64,000 nt of DNA from an uncultured Aquimarina sp. (GCA_947502885.1 CANNBP010000003.1:1-64000); one strand, 5' to 3'. Positions 13,082 through 21,914 are shown, counted from the stretch's first letter. Notes: a model not told the origin generated them from the sequence alone. Made by a program: numbers and translations.

Positions 13082-13106
13082 CCAGCACTAACTATATAAA
13101 ATAACA

Positions 13107-13154
13107 GAGCTTGCAAAACTACAGCAACCTAAGTCACCATTGCTTTGCAAGCTC
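13107..13154. terminator. Inverted repeat, possible bidirectional terminator
   Basis: The 11-bp arms GAGCTTGCAAA (13107-13117) and TTTGCAAGCTC (13144-13154) are perfectly complementary, with a further AGCAA/TTGCT pair inside the loop. It lies between the 37-codon frame (plus) and the regulator gene (minus), so it could end transcription from both sides. There is no long T-tract. Confidence 0.45.
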
Positions 13155-13183
13155 AGTTTATAAAATATTTTAAGTTCTATATC

Positions 13184-13855
13184 CTAGATAAAACCTCTTT
13201 TACGAGCTTCTTCTAGTAGCATTTGGTCATCTGCTTTGGCTATAGAAAACATTTCTTTGATTTGATTTTTTCTTTTCTCTATCGCACTTAGGGATAGACT
13301 CACATAATTAGGCAAGTTCTTTGTTTTTACCCCACGAGAAAGATGATAAAGTATTTTTAAATTCTTTTCGTCTAGAGAGAACTTATTGGTCATCATTTTT
13401 CTAAAATGATCATTTACCGTTGCGCTATAATATGCTTTACCTTTTACGATATTATTAAACGCCAACAACAACTCTGCAGAAGTAAGATCACTTTTGATTA
13501 AGAATCCAGCTGGATTAATATTTTTTAGGATATTATGAATTCTATGATCTTCTCTATGCATGGTTAAGATAATAATCTTTGCTTTTGGCAATAACTCTTT
13601 TGCATGCTTTGCCAAATCCTCTCCAGAAGTAATGCTACCGTCTGAGGAAGGAGGTAACTTAATATCTATAAAAAGCATATCAAAAGGAACCGTCTCTGAA
13701 GATTTTACGATCGTGTCATAGGCATCATCACAATTAGAGGCAATGTCTATTTTAATTTGATACTCTTTTTGATTTTCTCCTAATAAGGTGTTCTTATACC
13801 CTTCTATAATCATAGGATGATCATCGATCATAAGAACTTTTAGCTTTTTCTTCAT
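13184..13855 (-). CDS. NarL/LuxR-family response regulator
   Basis: 223 residues. The N-terminal receiver domain has the acidic pair D11-D12, phospho-acceptor D64 (in LFIDIKLPP), T98 and K121, all in the expected places. A C-terminal helix-turn-helix of the NarL/FixJ type lies at about 160-215, in the form common in Bacteroidota (FSLDEKNLKILYHLSRGVKT then LSLSAIEKRKNQIKEMF). It lies about 200 bp downstream of the TPR sensor kinase on the same strand and is its evident partner. The kinase would phosphorylate D64 and the output domain would bind promoters; targets are unknown. Confidence 0.88.
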   Translation of the reverse strand: MKKKLKVLMIDDHPMIIEGYKNTLLGENQKEYQIKIDIASNCDDAYDTIVKSSETVPFDMLFIDIKLPPSSDGSITSGEDLAKHAKELLPKAKIIILTMHREDHRIHNILKNINPAGFLIKSDLTSAELLLAFNNIVKGKAYYSATVNDHFRKMMTNKFSLDEKNLKILYHLSRGVKTKNLPNYVSLSLSAIEKRKNQIKEMFSIAKADDQMLLEEARKRGFI

Positions 13856-13956
13856 CTTAAAAAAATTGTTGTTTGGTTTTAAAAGTATACGTTTCTAGGC
13901 TTTCTAATGAACCAAAACTCTATACATCGTATACACTAGTAATTCAATATCTTTAA

Positions 13957-13969
13957 TCCACATTGTGGA
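13957..13969 (-). other. Small stem-loop in the kinase-regulator gap
   Basis: TCCAC-ATT-GTGGA, a perfect 5-bp stem with a 3-base loop, about 100 bp before the regulator start. It may be part of a structured leader with the adjacent hairpins; no function can be assigned. Confidence 0.35.
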
Positions 13970-13978
13970 GTTTAATTC

Positions 13979-14045
13979 TTCGAGGCTTGCCTCGAAACTC
14001 AAAAAACTGTGTGCCCTCTGGACTCTTTATGAGTTTGTCCCGAGG
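13979..14045 (-). promoter_or_regulatory. Mutually exclusive stem-loops between kinase and regulator
   Basis: Read on the minus strand, three segments compete. Segment 2 (about 13989-14000) can pair with segment 1 (14031-14045, GAGTTT and CGAGG with a 4-base bulge). Its inner part can instead pair with segment 3 (13979-13986), giving the perfect hairpin TTCGAGGC-TT-GCCTCGAA. Such overlapping pairings are typical of attenuators or of mRNA-processing sites that set the kinase:regulator ratio. No U-tract follows, so a simple intrinsic terminator is unlikely. Confidence 0.4.
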
Positions 14046-14053
14046 TAATTTAC

Positions 14054-16099
14054 TTATATCGGTACAATTACTGACACTTTTGTACCCGAATCATTATTAC
14101 TTAAAAATTGAACTACTCCACTCATCTGACTAACTCTTGACGTAATATTTTTTAGACCGATTCCTTTTTTCACCTTGGTGCTTTTGAAACCGATTCCATC
14201 ATCTAAAATAGTAAGATTTATTTTACTATCCTCATAATCGAAATTAATTTTTACATTTTTTGCCTGCGCATGTTTAAATATATTCTGCATAGACTCTTGC
14301 AAAATTCTAAAAAAGTTTACCTTTTTATTATCTGGTATCTCCTCCCAATCGATCTTTTCGTCGTTAGAAAACTCATAATCAATTTTATGTATTGCACACA
14401 GGTCTTTGATCAATGTTTCTACGGCATCCATATATGCTACATCAGACGGTAATGTTTCTGATCCCAGATCATGAGAGATCAATCGTATCTCTTTTTCTAT
14501 CGATTTAAGCTCTTCTATATATTTATCTCTGGCTGGGGTAAACTCATCGTTGGCCCGTTGATTGATCCCATCTAGACTTAATCGCACCCCAAACAAACGC
14601 CCTAGTACCCCATCATGCAATTCTTCTGACATACGTTGTTGTTCTAACTGTCTACCCTCTTCTAGTTTAATTTGTTGATTAAGTAACAAACGATAAATCT
14701 CTTCATTAGATTCTTGCTGGGTTTGTGCAAACTGTAGTTCTTTATTACTTTGTTGCTGCCTAAAAATAATATACCCCAATAAAAACATAGCGGTAAGCCC
14801 AAGTATGGCAATGATCAAGATTTGATTTTCTTTACTCATTTGTTGGTTTTCTTCTACAATCTCATCGGTCTCAAACTTGATACGTGCAAATTTATCACGA
14901 AACAAACGTTCTTCTTTAATTAAACTATCATTTAAGGCAATATATTTATTGGCATAGCCTAAACCCGATTTACTATCAGATACCTCAGATAACAATTGAT
15001 ACGCTTGTAATAACTCCTGATTATTGTGTAACTCTTCCGATAAACTTTGAGAACGTTCTGCGTAACTTATTGCCAAACTATCCTTACCAATAGATTGATA
15101 ATACTCTGCCAAATGCAAAGTATTTGTTGTCAAGCCAAATTTATCATTAATGCTGTCCCTTATTCTTAAGGCTTTGTAAAAAAGATTAGGAATACTATCT
15201 AAGTCATTTGATAAAAAATTAACGTAAGCCAAATTATCCAATAGCCTAGAATATTGTTTTAGGTTATTTGTCAAAAAACTTTTATATGCCAATGCTTTAT
15301 CATAATACTCCTTTGCTTTTTCATATTTTTTTTGAGATTTATAGACCGTACCAATATTACTATATGAAGTTATTGTTTGTGAAATTTCCTTATTTGTCCC
15401 TTTAGCAAATTCAATTGCTTTCAAATTATATTCAATTGACCTATCATAGTTTTCAAGATACTTACTTAATATTCCTAAATTAGTATAACATAATGGTAAA
15501 TACCTTTTATTTTTAGATAAACTAAATTTCTTAATAGCCTTAATTGTTAAAGATTCACTTCTAACATAATCTTTATTTTTTAATAATATCTGTGCTAAAT
15601 CTATCAATGCTTTTCCATGATCATATGCAAAACTTTCAGGACTATTTTTTTTACCGTATAAATTTGAATAAATTTTATCAGCTTTATAAAAATTTTCAAA
15701 TGTAGTTTGAATGTCAGAAGTCCTATCTCTAAAATAAATTCCAATTAAAAAGTGAGATTTTGCAATATTTAAGGAATCATTAATTTTGTAGGATAATTTT
15801 AAAGCTTTTTCATTTAAAACCTTATAACTATCATAATCACCAAGAGAATAATACCCGTAAGAAATTTCTTGTTTCTTAGATATTTTAAAGGTATTATCAT
15901 TTAATGTTGAAACTAATGTGGAAGCTTTTTCTAGATATTTTTCTCTTTCTTCTTCAGAAATCTTACGATCTTTCCCATTTTCGATATATGAATTAATTAT
16001 ATTAGATTTTAGTTCAATGTCTTTAATTGTATCATTAGGTTTATTACAACTGAATAGGAAAAAAACAATAAAAATAATTTTAATAAAGGAGCGAAACAT
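14054..16099 (-). CDS. TPR sensor histidine kinase with lipobox (HisKA_3 type)
   Basis: 681 residues. A signal peptide ends in a lipobox (FFLFSC, Cys18), so the N-terminus is probably lipidated. Residues about 80-395 form tetratricopeptide repeats (for example LGILSKYLENYDRSIEYNLK), followed by a coiled region. One transmembrane helix spans about 427-446. The cytoplasmic part has a HisKA_3 dimerisation domain with phospho-acceptor H495 (SEELHDGVLGRL) and a HATPase_c domain with N-box (ESMQNIFKHA), DDGIGF and KGIGLKNI motifs. This layout is common for NarL-type sensor kinases in Bacteroidota; the signal sensed by the periplasmic TPRs is unknown. The NarL-type regulator downstream is the likely partner. 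Confidence 0.88.
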   Translation of the reverse strand: MFRSFIKIIFIVFFLFSCNKPNDTIKDIELKSNIINSYIENGKDRKISEEEREKYLEKASTLVSTLNDNTFKISKKQEISYGYYSLGDYDSYKVLNEKALKLSYKINDSLNIAKSHFLIGIYFRDRTSDIQTTFENFYKADKIYSNLYGKKNSPESFAYDHGKALIDLAQILLKNKDYVRSESLTIKAIKKFSLSKNKRYLPLCYTNLGILSKYLENYDRSIEYNLKAIEFAKGTNKEISQTITSYSNIGTVYKSQKKYEKAKEYYDKALAYKSFLTNNLKQYSRLLDNLAYVNFLSNDLDSIPNLFYKALRIRDSINDKFGLTTNTLHLAEYYQSIGKDSLAISYAERSQSLSEELHNNQELLQAYQLLSEVSDSKSGLGYANKYIALNDSLIKEERLFRDKFARIKFETDEIVEENQQMSKENQILIIAILGLTAMFLLGYIIFRQQQSNKELQFAQTQQESNEEIYRLLLNQQIKLEEGRQLEQQRMSEELHDGVLGRLFGVRLSLDGINQRANDEFTPARDKYIEELKSIEKEIRLISHDLGSETLPSDVAYMDAVETLIKDLCAIHKIDYEFSNDEKIDWEEIPDNKKVNFFRILQESMQNIFKHAQAKNVKINFDYEDSKINLTILDDGIGFKSTKVKKGIGLKNITSRVSQMSGVVQFLSNNDSGTKVSVIVPI

Positions 16100-16152
16100 T
16101 ATAATACTTTTATTCTAAATTAGTCAATTAGATTTCAAGAAAAAAGAAAAAA

Positions 16153-16190
16153 GAAAAAAGAATCTAAAAACACTTCTAGATTCTTTTTTC
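16153..16190 (-). terminator. Rho-independent terminator of the acidic lipoprotein gene
   Basis: Perfect 14-bp stem (16153-16166 with 16177-16190, core AGAATCTA/TAGATTCT) and a 10-base loop, followed on the minus strand by a T-rich tract. It lies just downstream of the small lipoprotein gene. Confidence 0.8.
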
Positions 16191-16222
16191 TTTCTCAATA
16201 ACTTCCAACTGTTCCAACGGTT

Positions 16223-16441
16223 TTATTCACCTGGATCTGTTGTATCATTAGAATCTTCAGAAGAATGTGGATCTGTCTGTCCATTGGAATCTTCAGATGA
16301 TTCTGGTTCAGTAGAATCATTTGAATCCTCTTCATTATAAATGTCTTCTATTTGAACTTGATCATCTGCAGCTTCTGCTTCACAAGCGATGAATAATGAG
16401 CTTAAAAATAGTATAGCGAATATAGTTCTTATAGTTTTCAT
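16223..16441 (-). CDS. Small acidic lipoprotein with SSEDSN repeats
   Basis: 72 residues. A lipoprotein signal peptide ends in LFIAC (Cys20). The mature part is almost entirely Asp, Glu, Ser, Thr, Asn and Pro, with a short repeat SSEDSNGQTDP / SSEDSNDTTDP preceded by a degenerate copy. No fold is expected; it is probably a disordered, highly negative surface tail that could bind cations. It has its own terminator and does not appear to be in an operon with the kinase. Family not recognised. Confidence 0.7.
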   Translation of the reverse strand: MKTIRTIFAILFLSSLFIACEAEAADDQVQIEDIYNEEDSNDSTEPESSEDSNGQTDPHSSEDSNDTTDPGE

Positions 16442-16865
16442 AATCTTAGTTTTTTTAGTTTAGTTTGTGTTACCTATAATAGATAACGTCTTAATTTTGA
16501 TTTACTTACTTTTTTTGTTTTTACTCTTATGTTCATCGGTTGCGCAATCGACTTCTATATATTTTTCCTTTTTGTACTGTTAGCGATAGTTTACTTTTTT
16601 TGTTTTTGTATCTCTAATTGTACACTACAAATGTATATCGTTTATCCTCTCGCGCCCAATAAATTAAGGTGTCTTTAGTGGTTCGGTGCCTACCAGTAGT
16701 GCTTATACCCCGTACAAGGGTAATTAGCCCTATTTTGAAAAACCATATTTTTGTAAGAATTTACTGCACAATGATTTGGTAATATTTTTTGGTATTTTTT
16801 TAACAAAAAAACCGACAAACACAAAAGTATTTATCGGTCGATATGTAATCATATTGGTTAACATA
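16442..16865. other. Intergenic region, promoter side of acidic lipoprotein
   Basis: About 420 bp without a gene. A T-rich element close to TTTACTTTTTTTGTTTTT occurs twice (around 16500 and 16590), and a TACCC/GGGTA inverted repeat lies near 16706-16722. The LytTR-gene terminator is at 16801-16838. Nothing else recognisable. Confidence 0.5.
16801..16838 (-). terminator. Terminator of the LytTR regulator gene
   Basis: Stem ACCGACAAA (16811-16819) with TTTATCGGT (16830-16838), one mismatch. On the minus strand it is followed by a run of T residues (16801-16810). It lies 28 bp after the stop codon of the LytTR gene. Confidence 0.7.
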
Positions 16866-17603
16866 CTATATATATATCAAACTCTTTTTTGCCAGATTAT
16901 CCTTAATCTCCTCGACATTATTTTTGTACGATTTTGAGAATGGGATCAAATCTTCAGAGTTTTTTATGGCACATTTTGCTTTTCCAAAATGAATTCTAGA
17001 TACATAATCTATATTGATAATATAACTATTATGTATGCGCACAAAATGCTTGGGTAATAAATTTTGAAAATGCTTTAACGTTTTAAATGCTTCGACCTTA
17101 TTGCCATCGCTCATCATAAAATCTGTGGTGTTGTTATCGGCTTTAAGGTATAAGATCTCATCTACATCAACAAAGCGATAATCCCCATAAGACTTAAAGC
17201 ATAAGGTGTTATCACCCGTTTTATCAAAGTCTTTCTCGAATCGCATTAAACTTCTTCTAATCTGTGGTTTACCTAATGGCTTGAGCATGTAATCCAAAAT
17301 TCTGTTACGAATTCCTTCTATCGCAAATTCTGTAGTTTTTGTAATCACGATAAATTCTGGTAGTCTGGGCATGTATTTAGAGAGTTCTACCATTAAAGAA
17401 TATTTTGTTTGATCGCCGTGCATACCTTGCACCTCGGGTTCTAAAAAAACGATTCGTGGTCTCCTCTCCAAAATCAAATCCAATGCGTCATGCTCATTAT
17501 CTGCGATCCCAGTACAGATATATTCTGTTTTTTCTTCGAGAGAAAGCTGGATCACATCAGAGATGTTTTTGTCATTGTCTATAATTACGTAAGGGTATTT
17601 CAT
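16866..17603 (-). CDS. LytTR-family regulator with a degenerate receiver
   Basis: 245 residues. The N-terminal CheY-like receiver (about 1-120) leads to a C-terminal LytTR DNA-binding domain (about 135-240; FVDVDEILYLKADNNTTDF, FVRIHNSYIINIDYV). In the receiver, the usual acidic pair is D9-N10, and the position normally holding the phosphorylated Asp (FLDxEMPG in the family) reads FLEPEVQG, that is Glu55. Lys107 (MLKPLG) is kept. The protein may therefore be locked in an active-like state or controlled by something other than phosphorylation. No LytS-type kinase is adjacent. It is divergent from the sirtuin gene. Confidence 0.85.
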   Translation of the reverse strand: MKYPYVIIDNDKNISDVIQLSLEEKTEYICTGIADNEHDALDLILERRPRIVFLEPEVQGMHGDQTKYSLMVELSKYMPRLPEFIVITKTTEFAIEGIRNRILDYMLKPLGKPQIRRSLMRFEKDFDKTGDNTLCFKSYGDYRFVDVDEILYLKADNNTTDFMMSDGNKVEAFKTLKHFQNLLPKHFVRIHNSYIINIDYVSRIHFGKAKCAIKNSEDLIPFSKSYKNNVEEIKDNLAKKSLIYI

Positions 17604-18189
17604 GGGGTATCTTGTTAATATTTACAGGTGTTTTTTTTATCACCTAGTTAGTCTATTTACAAGATAGGGCAAATACCCACTTTTTGTATACGGCTTAACC
17701 GTAATATTAATACGTGAGTACTTCATTAACAAAATCTTATAATTTACACTTTATCGTAAAAAAGTGCGTTTTAACCATAAAATATAGCCAAAATCACCAT
17801 AAAGTAGTCCTAATCACTCATACTGATCTGAGTTAAAAAACTCCTAAAATCGACTTTTTAGAGCTAAAAAAGTACATAAATAAACCTAAAACGGTAAGTA
17901 TTAGACAAGTAACCTATTTTGTAGTATTTAACACTTTATATCCGATTTATTATTTCTTATATCTATACTTAATCCATAGATTACCGGTCAAAATGTGATA
18001 AAAAACTAAGGTTATTCGTGTCAAAAAACATCATCACAAAATCATTTATAAGGGTGTAATGATGGTATTTACATATGCTAATATGTTTTATACTGCATCT
18101 CGTAAAATTACCCTAACCTAGCGACATAAATAATAGTATATTTGAAGAGGAAACGAGTGTATTAAAAATTAATCATTAAAACTAAACAA
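17604..18189. other. Divergent intergenic region, LytTR gene / sirtuin
   Basis: About 585 bp, AT-rich, with no credible frame. It must hold the promoters of both flanking genes; the only clear element is a TAnnTTTG box at 18137-18144. Confidence 0.5.
18137..18144 (+). promoter_or_regulatory. -7 promoter element of the sirtuin gene
   Basis: TATATTTG matches the Bacteroidota -7 consensus TAnnTTTG and lies 46 bp upstream of the sirtuin start. I see no good -33 TTG at the usual spacing. Confidence 0.5.
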
Positions 18190-18867
18190 GTGAAAAATAT
18201 TGTTGTGCTTACAGGAGCCGGAATTAGTGCAGAAAGTGGAATTAATACTTTTAGAGATGCTAATGGCCTTTGGGAAGGTCATGATATTATGGAGGTTGCT
18301 TCTCCTCAAGGTTGGGATAACGACCCAGAACTAGTTTTGGATTTTTATAACAAAAGGCGACGCCAACTGCATACGGTTGCTCCCAACAAAGCTCATTTTG
18401 ATCTTGCTGCATTAGAACAAGATTTTAATGTTACTGTGATTACTCAAAATGTTGATGATTTGCATGAGCGTGCTGGTAGCACCCATGTTGTTCATTTACA
18501 TGGGGAGTTATTAAAAGTACGTAGTCAGGCCAATGCAAATGAGGTTATAGATTGGAAAAATGATTTAAACCTTGGTGATCAATGCAAATACCATAGCCAA
18601 ATGCGACCACACATTGTTTGGTTTGGAGAAGATGTACCTATGATGGATACCGCAATTGCATATACAGAGCAAGCCAATATCCTTATTGTAGTGGGTACAT
18701 CTATGCAAGTATATCCTGCAGCCGGACTGGTGCAATACACACAACCGCAGATTCCTGTGTATTTTATAGATCCAAATCCTGCCATACCCCCTGCTCCTAA
18801 TCTTACTATTCTTGCAGAAAAAGCTACTACGGGTGTAGCCAAGGTAGTAGAAATGTTAAGAAGTTAA
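18190..18867 (+). CDS. cobB: Class III sirtuin, NAD-dependent protein deacylase
   Basis: 225 residues, close to full CobB length, with a GTG start. It removes acyl groups from lysines using NAD+. Visible motifs are GAGISAESGI and FRDANGLW (NAD binding), TQNVDDLH, catalytic His104 in HLHGEL, and GTSMQVYPAAG. Y53 and R56 (FYNKRRR) match the Tyr-Arg pair that gives class III sirtuins desuccinylase/demalonylase activity. Between residues 105 and 145 only one Cys (C132) remains where zinc-binding sirtuins have four, so the structural zinc is probably absent. The gene stands alone, divergent from the LytTR gene. Confidence 0.9.
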   Translation: MKNIVVLTGAGISAESGINTFRDANGLWEGHDIMEVASPQGWDNDPELVLDFYNKRRRQLHTVAPNKAHFDLAALEQDFNVTVITQNVDDLHERAGSTHVVHLHGELLKVRSQANANEVIDWKNDLNLGDQCKYHSQMRPHIVWFGEDVPMMDTAIAYTEQANILIVVGTSMQVYPAAGLVQYTQPQIPVYFIDPNPAIPPAPNLTILAEKATTGVAKVVEMLRS

Positions 18868-18981
18868 ATAAAAACTGCGTTTCGGTACTTAAAAAACGTT
18901 TGGCACGATATAAAATAATATTTCTTTAGTCAGAGACCATGTTTCTATGAGCTGCTCTTAAGTTTATCGAGAATCAAAACT

Positions 18982-19500
18982 TTACTTTTGCTCTATACTA
19001 TCATTTTGTTTGACTACAATCGAATCATTTGCTACCACAGTACTAGCTTCTATAGGATTTACTAATTTTGCTCGAACTTCTTTTGCCCATTCTGTTAATA
19101 TAGTAGCTTCTTGATCTGTTAACTTGCCATGCATCCAGGTATATGATTCTAATGGCATTTCTTTTCGCTCTATTTCTTCTATAAACTCTTCTAACTTATG
19201 ATCTTTTTGATTTGGGGTATATTGATTCCATTCTGAAACATTAAAATGTTCTTTTCCTTCTTTGATATGGTGTGCCATCCAGTGCGAAACTGGGCTTACC
19301 TCCATATACCATGGGTATCGAGTTGTACTGCTATGGCAATCATAACAATTGTTTTGTAAAATCGTCTTTATATGATCAGGAACAACTGTTGCTTTTTCAA
19401 AATCCTCTATACTTGCATAACTAGACTCATTTTTATTAGGTCTTAAAAACTGAGAGATTATAAAAGCTAATAACAATAGAAGAAAAAATCGTTTTATCAT
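18982..19500 (-). CDS. Haem-binding domain protein (single CxxCH)
   Basis: 172 residues. An N-terminal hydrophobic segment (about 4-19) acts as signal or anchor. One c-type haem motif, CYDCH (52-56), follows, then YPWYMEVSPVSHWMAHHI, as in the haem_bd family (PF14376-like) of Bacteroidota. After residue 150 the tail is Val/Asn-rich. Haem would be attached covalently in the periplasm, giving a role in electron transfer or haem sensing; the partner is unknown. It converges on the sirtuin gene. Confidence 0.8.
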   Translation of the reverse strand: MIKRFFLLLLLAFIISQFLRPNKNESSYASIEDFEKATVVPDHIKTILQNNCYDCHSSTTRYPWYMEVSPVSHWMAHHIKEGKEHFNVSEWNQYTPNQKDHKLEEFIEEIERKEMPLESYTWMHGKLTDQEATILTEWAKEVRAKLVNPIEASTVVANDSIVVKQNDSIEQK

Positions 19501-19798
19501 AATACTGTTTTTTAATTAATCACTAATCACGAACCTATTCGTGATGTATATTTCTGAAACTATATTTTGTTATTGAGGCGAACCTCTAAAGAATATCCCC
19601 TTATCCAAGGAAATATACTTATTTAGATTTTGAATATTTAGCAAAAAAACAACCTTATCTCTGTATTAACAATCTCACACACCTCTATAATCTCCTCTTA
19701 AATAAGCACATACTAGATATTAAGTAACGGTTTTGTACCTCGGATTATTATTGGCTAACTTTGAAACTAGTTATATTCATCATTATATACCTACTCAT

Positions 19799-20356
19799 AT
19801 GACTCCTTTAAATGAAGTTGTTAGTGCTATTGATCATTCTCGCGAAAAAAGAGCGCAATTGGCTAACTTGATCGTTTCTAACCCTAAACTACTACCAGAT
19901 TTACTAGAAATATGTGCATTGGTAGATGAGGAGGTTTCTTGTCGAGCAGCTTGGGGCCTGGAGTATATGTGTAAAACTAATATAAACGAAATACTACCTT
20001 ATCTTGATCAACTGCTTACTATTATGCCCAAGGTTTATAAACATCCTGCAGTAAGACCCATGGCCAAAATAGTAGAGTTGTTAATGATTTTATACTATCA
20101 AAAAAAAGATGCTGTTATACAGCAATCGGTAACACACTTGCATCGAGAAAAAATTACCGAAATCGGCTTTGACTGGCTTATCACAGATCAAAAGGTCGCC
20201 GTAAAAGCATATACCATGACGTCTTTATATTTATTAGGTACAGAATTTGACTGGATACATGCAGAGCTTAAAACGTTACTCGAAAACAACTATAGCACTG
20301 GTAGTGCAGCTTACAAAGCAAGGTCAAGAATGATACTTAAAAAACTTAATAAGTAA
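19799..20356 (+). CDS. HEAT-like helical repeat protein, function unknown
   Basis: 185 residues from ATG 19799 (MTPLNEVVSAIDHSREKR). A TTG 66 bp further upstream is in frame but adds an unconvincing N-terminus. The sequence is entirely alpha-helical in character, with HEAT/ARM-like units (LANLIVSNPKLLPDLLEICA, EVSCRAAWGLEYMC, VKAYTMTSLYLL). No catalytic motif is visible; a scaffold role is likely. It is followed after about 190 bp by purB on the same strand, but purB has its own promoter element. Confidence 0.75.
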   Translation: MTPLNEVVSAIDHSREKRAQLANLIVSNPKLLPDLLEICALVDEEVSCRAAWGLEYMCKTNINEILPYLDQLLTIMPKVYKHPAVRPMAKIVELLMILYYQKKDAVIQQSVTHLHREKITEIGFDWLITDQKVAVKAYTMTSLYLLGTEFDWIHAELKTLLENNYSTGSAAYKARSRMILKKLNK

Positions 20357-20514
20357 TTGATCGCCACGCAAAAAAATATAATTTATAAAACATACGACTT
20401 TATAAACTGTATACCGAACTGGTCTAAACTTTTTACTTTTGCGTTAGGTTCTTTAGTTCTTTGTAGTTACAAAAAACCTAAACCATAAAATTCGTAATTC
20501 ATAATTAATTGAAT

Positions 20515-20522
20515 TACCTTTG
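20515..20522 (+). promoter_or_regulatory. -7 promoter element of purB
   Basis: TACCTTTG matches TAnnTTTG, 21 bp before the purB ATG, which leaves room for a short leader. Confidence 0.6.
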
Positions 20523-20543
20523 CAGCTTCAAAAATAAAAAACT

Positions 20544-21887
20544 ATGTCATTATTTCCTTTGCAAGCCATTTCGCCAATAGATGGCCGCTATGCATCAAAG
20601 ACCAAATCCCTGAGTGCATTTTTTAGTGAAGAAGCTCTAATCAAATACCGTGTCCTTGTAGAGATTGAGTATTTTATCGCGTTATGTGAACTACCTTTAC
20701 CACAATTACAAGATATAGACACTTCATTATTTGATCAACTTAGAGAGATCTACACTTCTTTTACCAGCGAAGATGCAATAGCTATAAAAGACATTGAAAA
20801 AGTTACTAATCATGACGTAAAGGCTGTAGAGTATTTTATTAAAGAAAAATTTGATGCTCTTGGTCTACAAAAATATAAAGAGTTTATTCATTTTGGATTA
20901 ACCTCTCAAGACATTAATAATACTGCAATTCCTTTAAGCATCAAAGATGCGATGAGTAATGTCTATATTCCTGAGTACACTACTCTTTTGGATAAAATAA
21001 AATCTTTGGTGACCGAGTGGTCTAGTATTTCTATGCTAGCACGTACCCATGGGCAACCTGCCTCTCCTACCCGACTAGGTAAAGAGTTTCAGGTATATGT
21101 TACCAGAATGGAAGCTCAATTTGACCTTTTAAAAGATATACCTAGTGCTGCAAAGTTTGGTGGAGCTACAGGTAACTATAATGCACACAAAGTAGCATAT
21201 CCAGATATCGACTGGAAAGCTTTTGGTACTCATTTTGTACAAGAGAAACTAGGATTGCATCACTCTTTTCCTACTACGCAAATAGAACACTATGATCATA
21301 TGGCTGCGCTTTTTGATGGTATGAAACGTATTAATAATATTCTATTAGATCTTGATCGCGATGTGTGGACATATGTATCTATGGATTATTTTAAACAAAA
21401 AATCAAAAAAGGAGAAGTAGGCTCTTCGGCTATGCCACATAAGGTAAATCCAATTGATTTTGAAAACAGCGAAGGTAACCTTGGTATTGCTAATGCGTTA
21501 TTTGAACACCTTGCTGCCAAGCTACCAATAAGCCGTTTACAACGTGATCTTACTGATAGTACAGTACTAAGAAATGTAGGAGTGCCTTTTGGACATACAG
21601 TAATCGCTTTTCAAGCAACATTAAAAGGTTTAAACAAACTTTTACTTAACGAAGAAAAGTTTGCCGAAGATCTAGAAAACAATTGGGCTGTAGTAGCTGA
21701 AGCTATACAAACTATCCTAAGAAGAGAAGCATATCCTAACCCATATGAAGCGCTTAAAGGATTAACAAGAACCAACGAAAAAATAAATCAAAACTCTATT
21801 GCTAGTTTTATTGAAACTCTAGATGTTTCTGAATCTATAAAAACTGAGTTAAAGCAAATTACTCCTTCTAATTATACGGGGATCTAA
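20544..21887 (+). CDS. purB: Adenylosuccinate lyase
   Basis: 447 residues, full length. It catalyses two steps of purine synthesis: cleavage of SAICAR to AICAR, and of adenylosuccinate to AMP, releasing fumarate each time. The fumarase/aspartase signature GSSAMPHKVNPIDFENSEGN is intact, as are TSQDINNT and ARTHGQPASPT with the active-site His. The N-terminus (LQAISPIDGRYASKT) is typical of the E. coli-like PurB branch. A strong terminator follows the stop codon. Cytoplasmic homotetramer in characterised members. Confidence 0.97.
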   Translation: MSLFPLQAISPIDGRYASKTKSLSAFFSEEALIKYRVLVEIEYFIALCELPLPQLQDIDTSLFDQLREIYTSFTSEDAIAIKDIEKVTNHDVKAVEYFIKEKFDALGLQKYKEFIHFGLTSQDINNTAIPLSIKDAMSNVYIPEYTTLLDKIKSLVTEWSSISMLARTHGQPASPTRLGKEFQVYVTRMEAQFDLLKDIPSAAKFGGATGNYNAHKVAYPDIDWKAFGTHFVQEKLGLHHSFPTTQIEHYDHMAALFDGMKRINNILLDLDRDVWTYVSMDYFKQKIKKGEVGSSAMPHKVNPIDFENSEGNLGIANALFEHLAAKLPISRLQRDLTDSTVLRNVGVPFGHTVIAFQATLKGLNKLLLNEEKFAEDLENNWAVVAEAIQTILRREAYPNPYEALKGLTRTNEKINQNSIASFIETLDVSESIKTELKQITPSNYTGI

Positions 21888-21914
21888 AAGAAAAAAAACT
21901 AACAGTTTTTCTTT

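Larger units (their letters stand above)
12522..13183. other. AT-rich intergenic region
   Basis: About 660 bp between the small membrane frame and the NarL-type regulator. The only structure I can support is a 37-codon frame at 12968-13081 and the inverted repeat at 13107-13154; the rest is AT-rich and without recognisable features. Confidence 0.6.
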
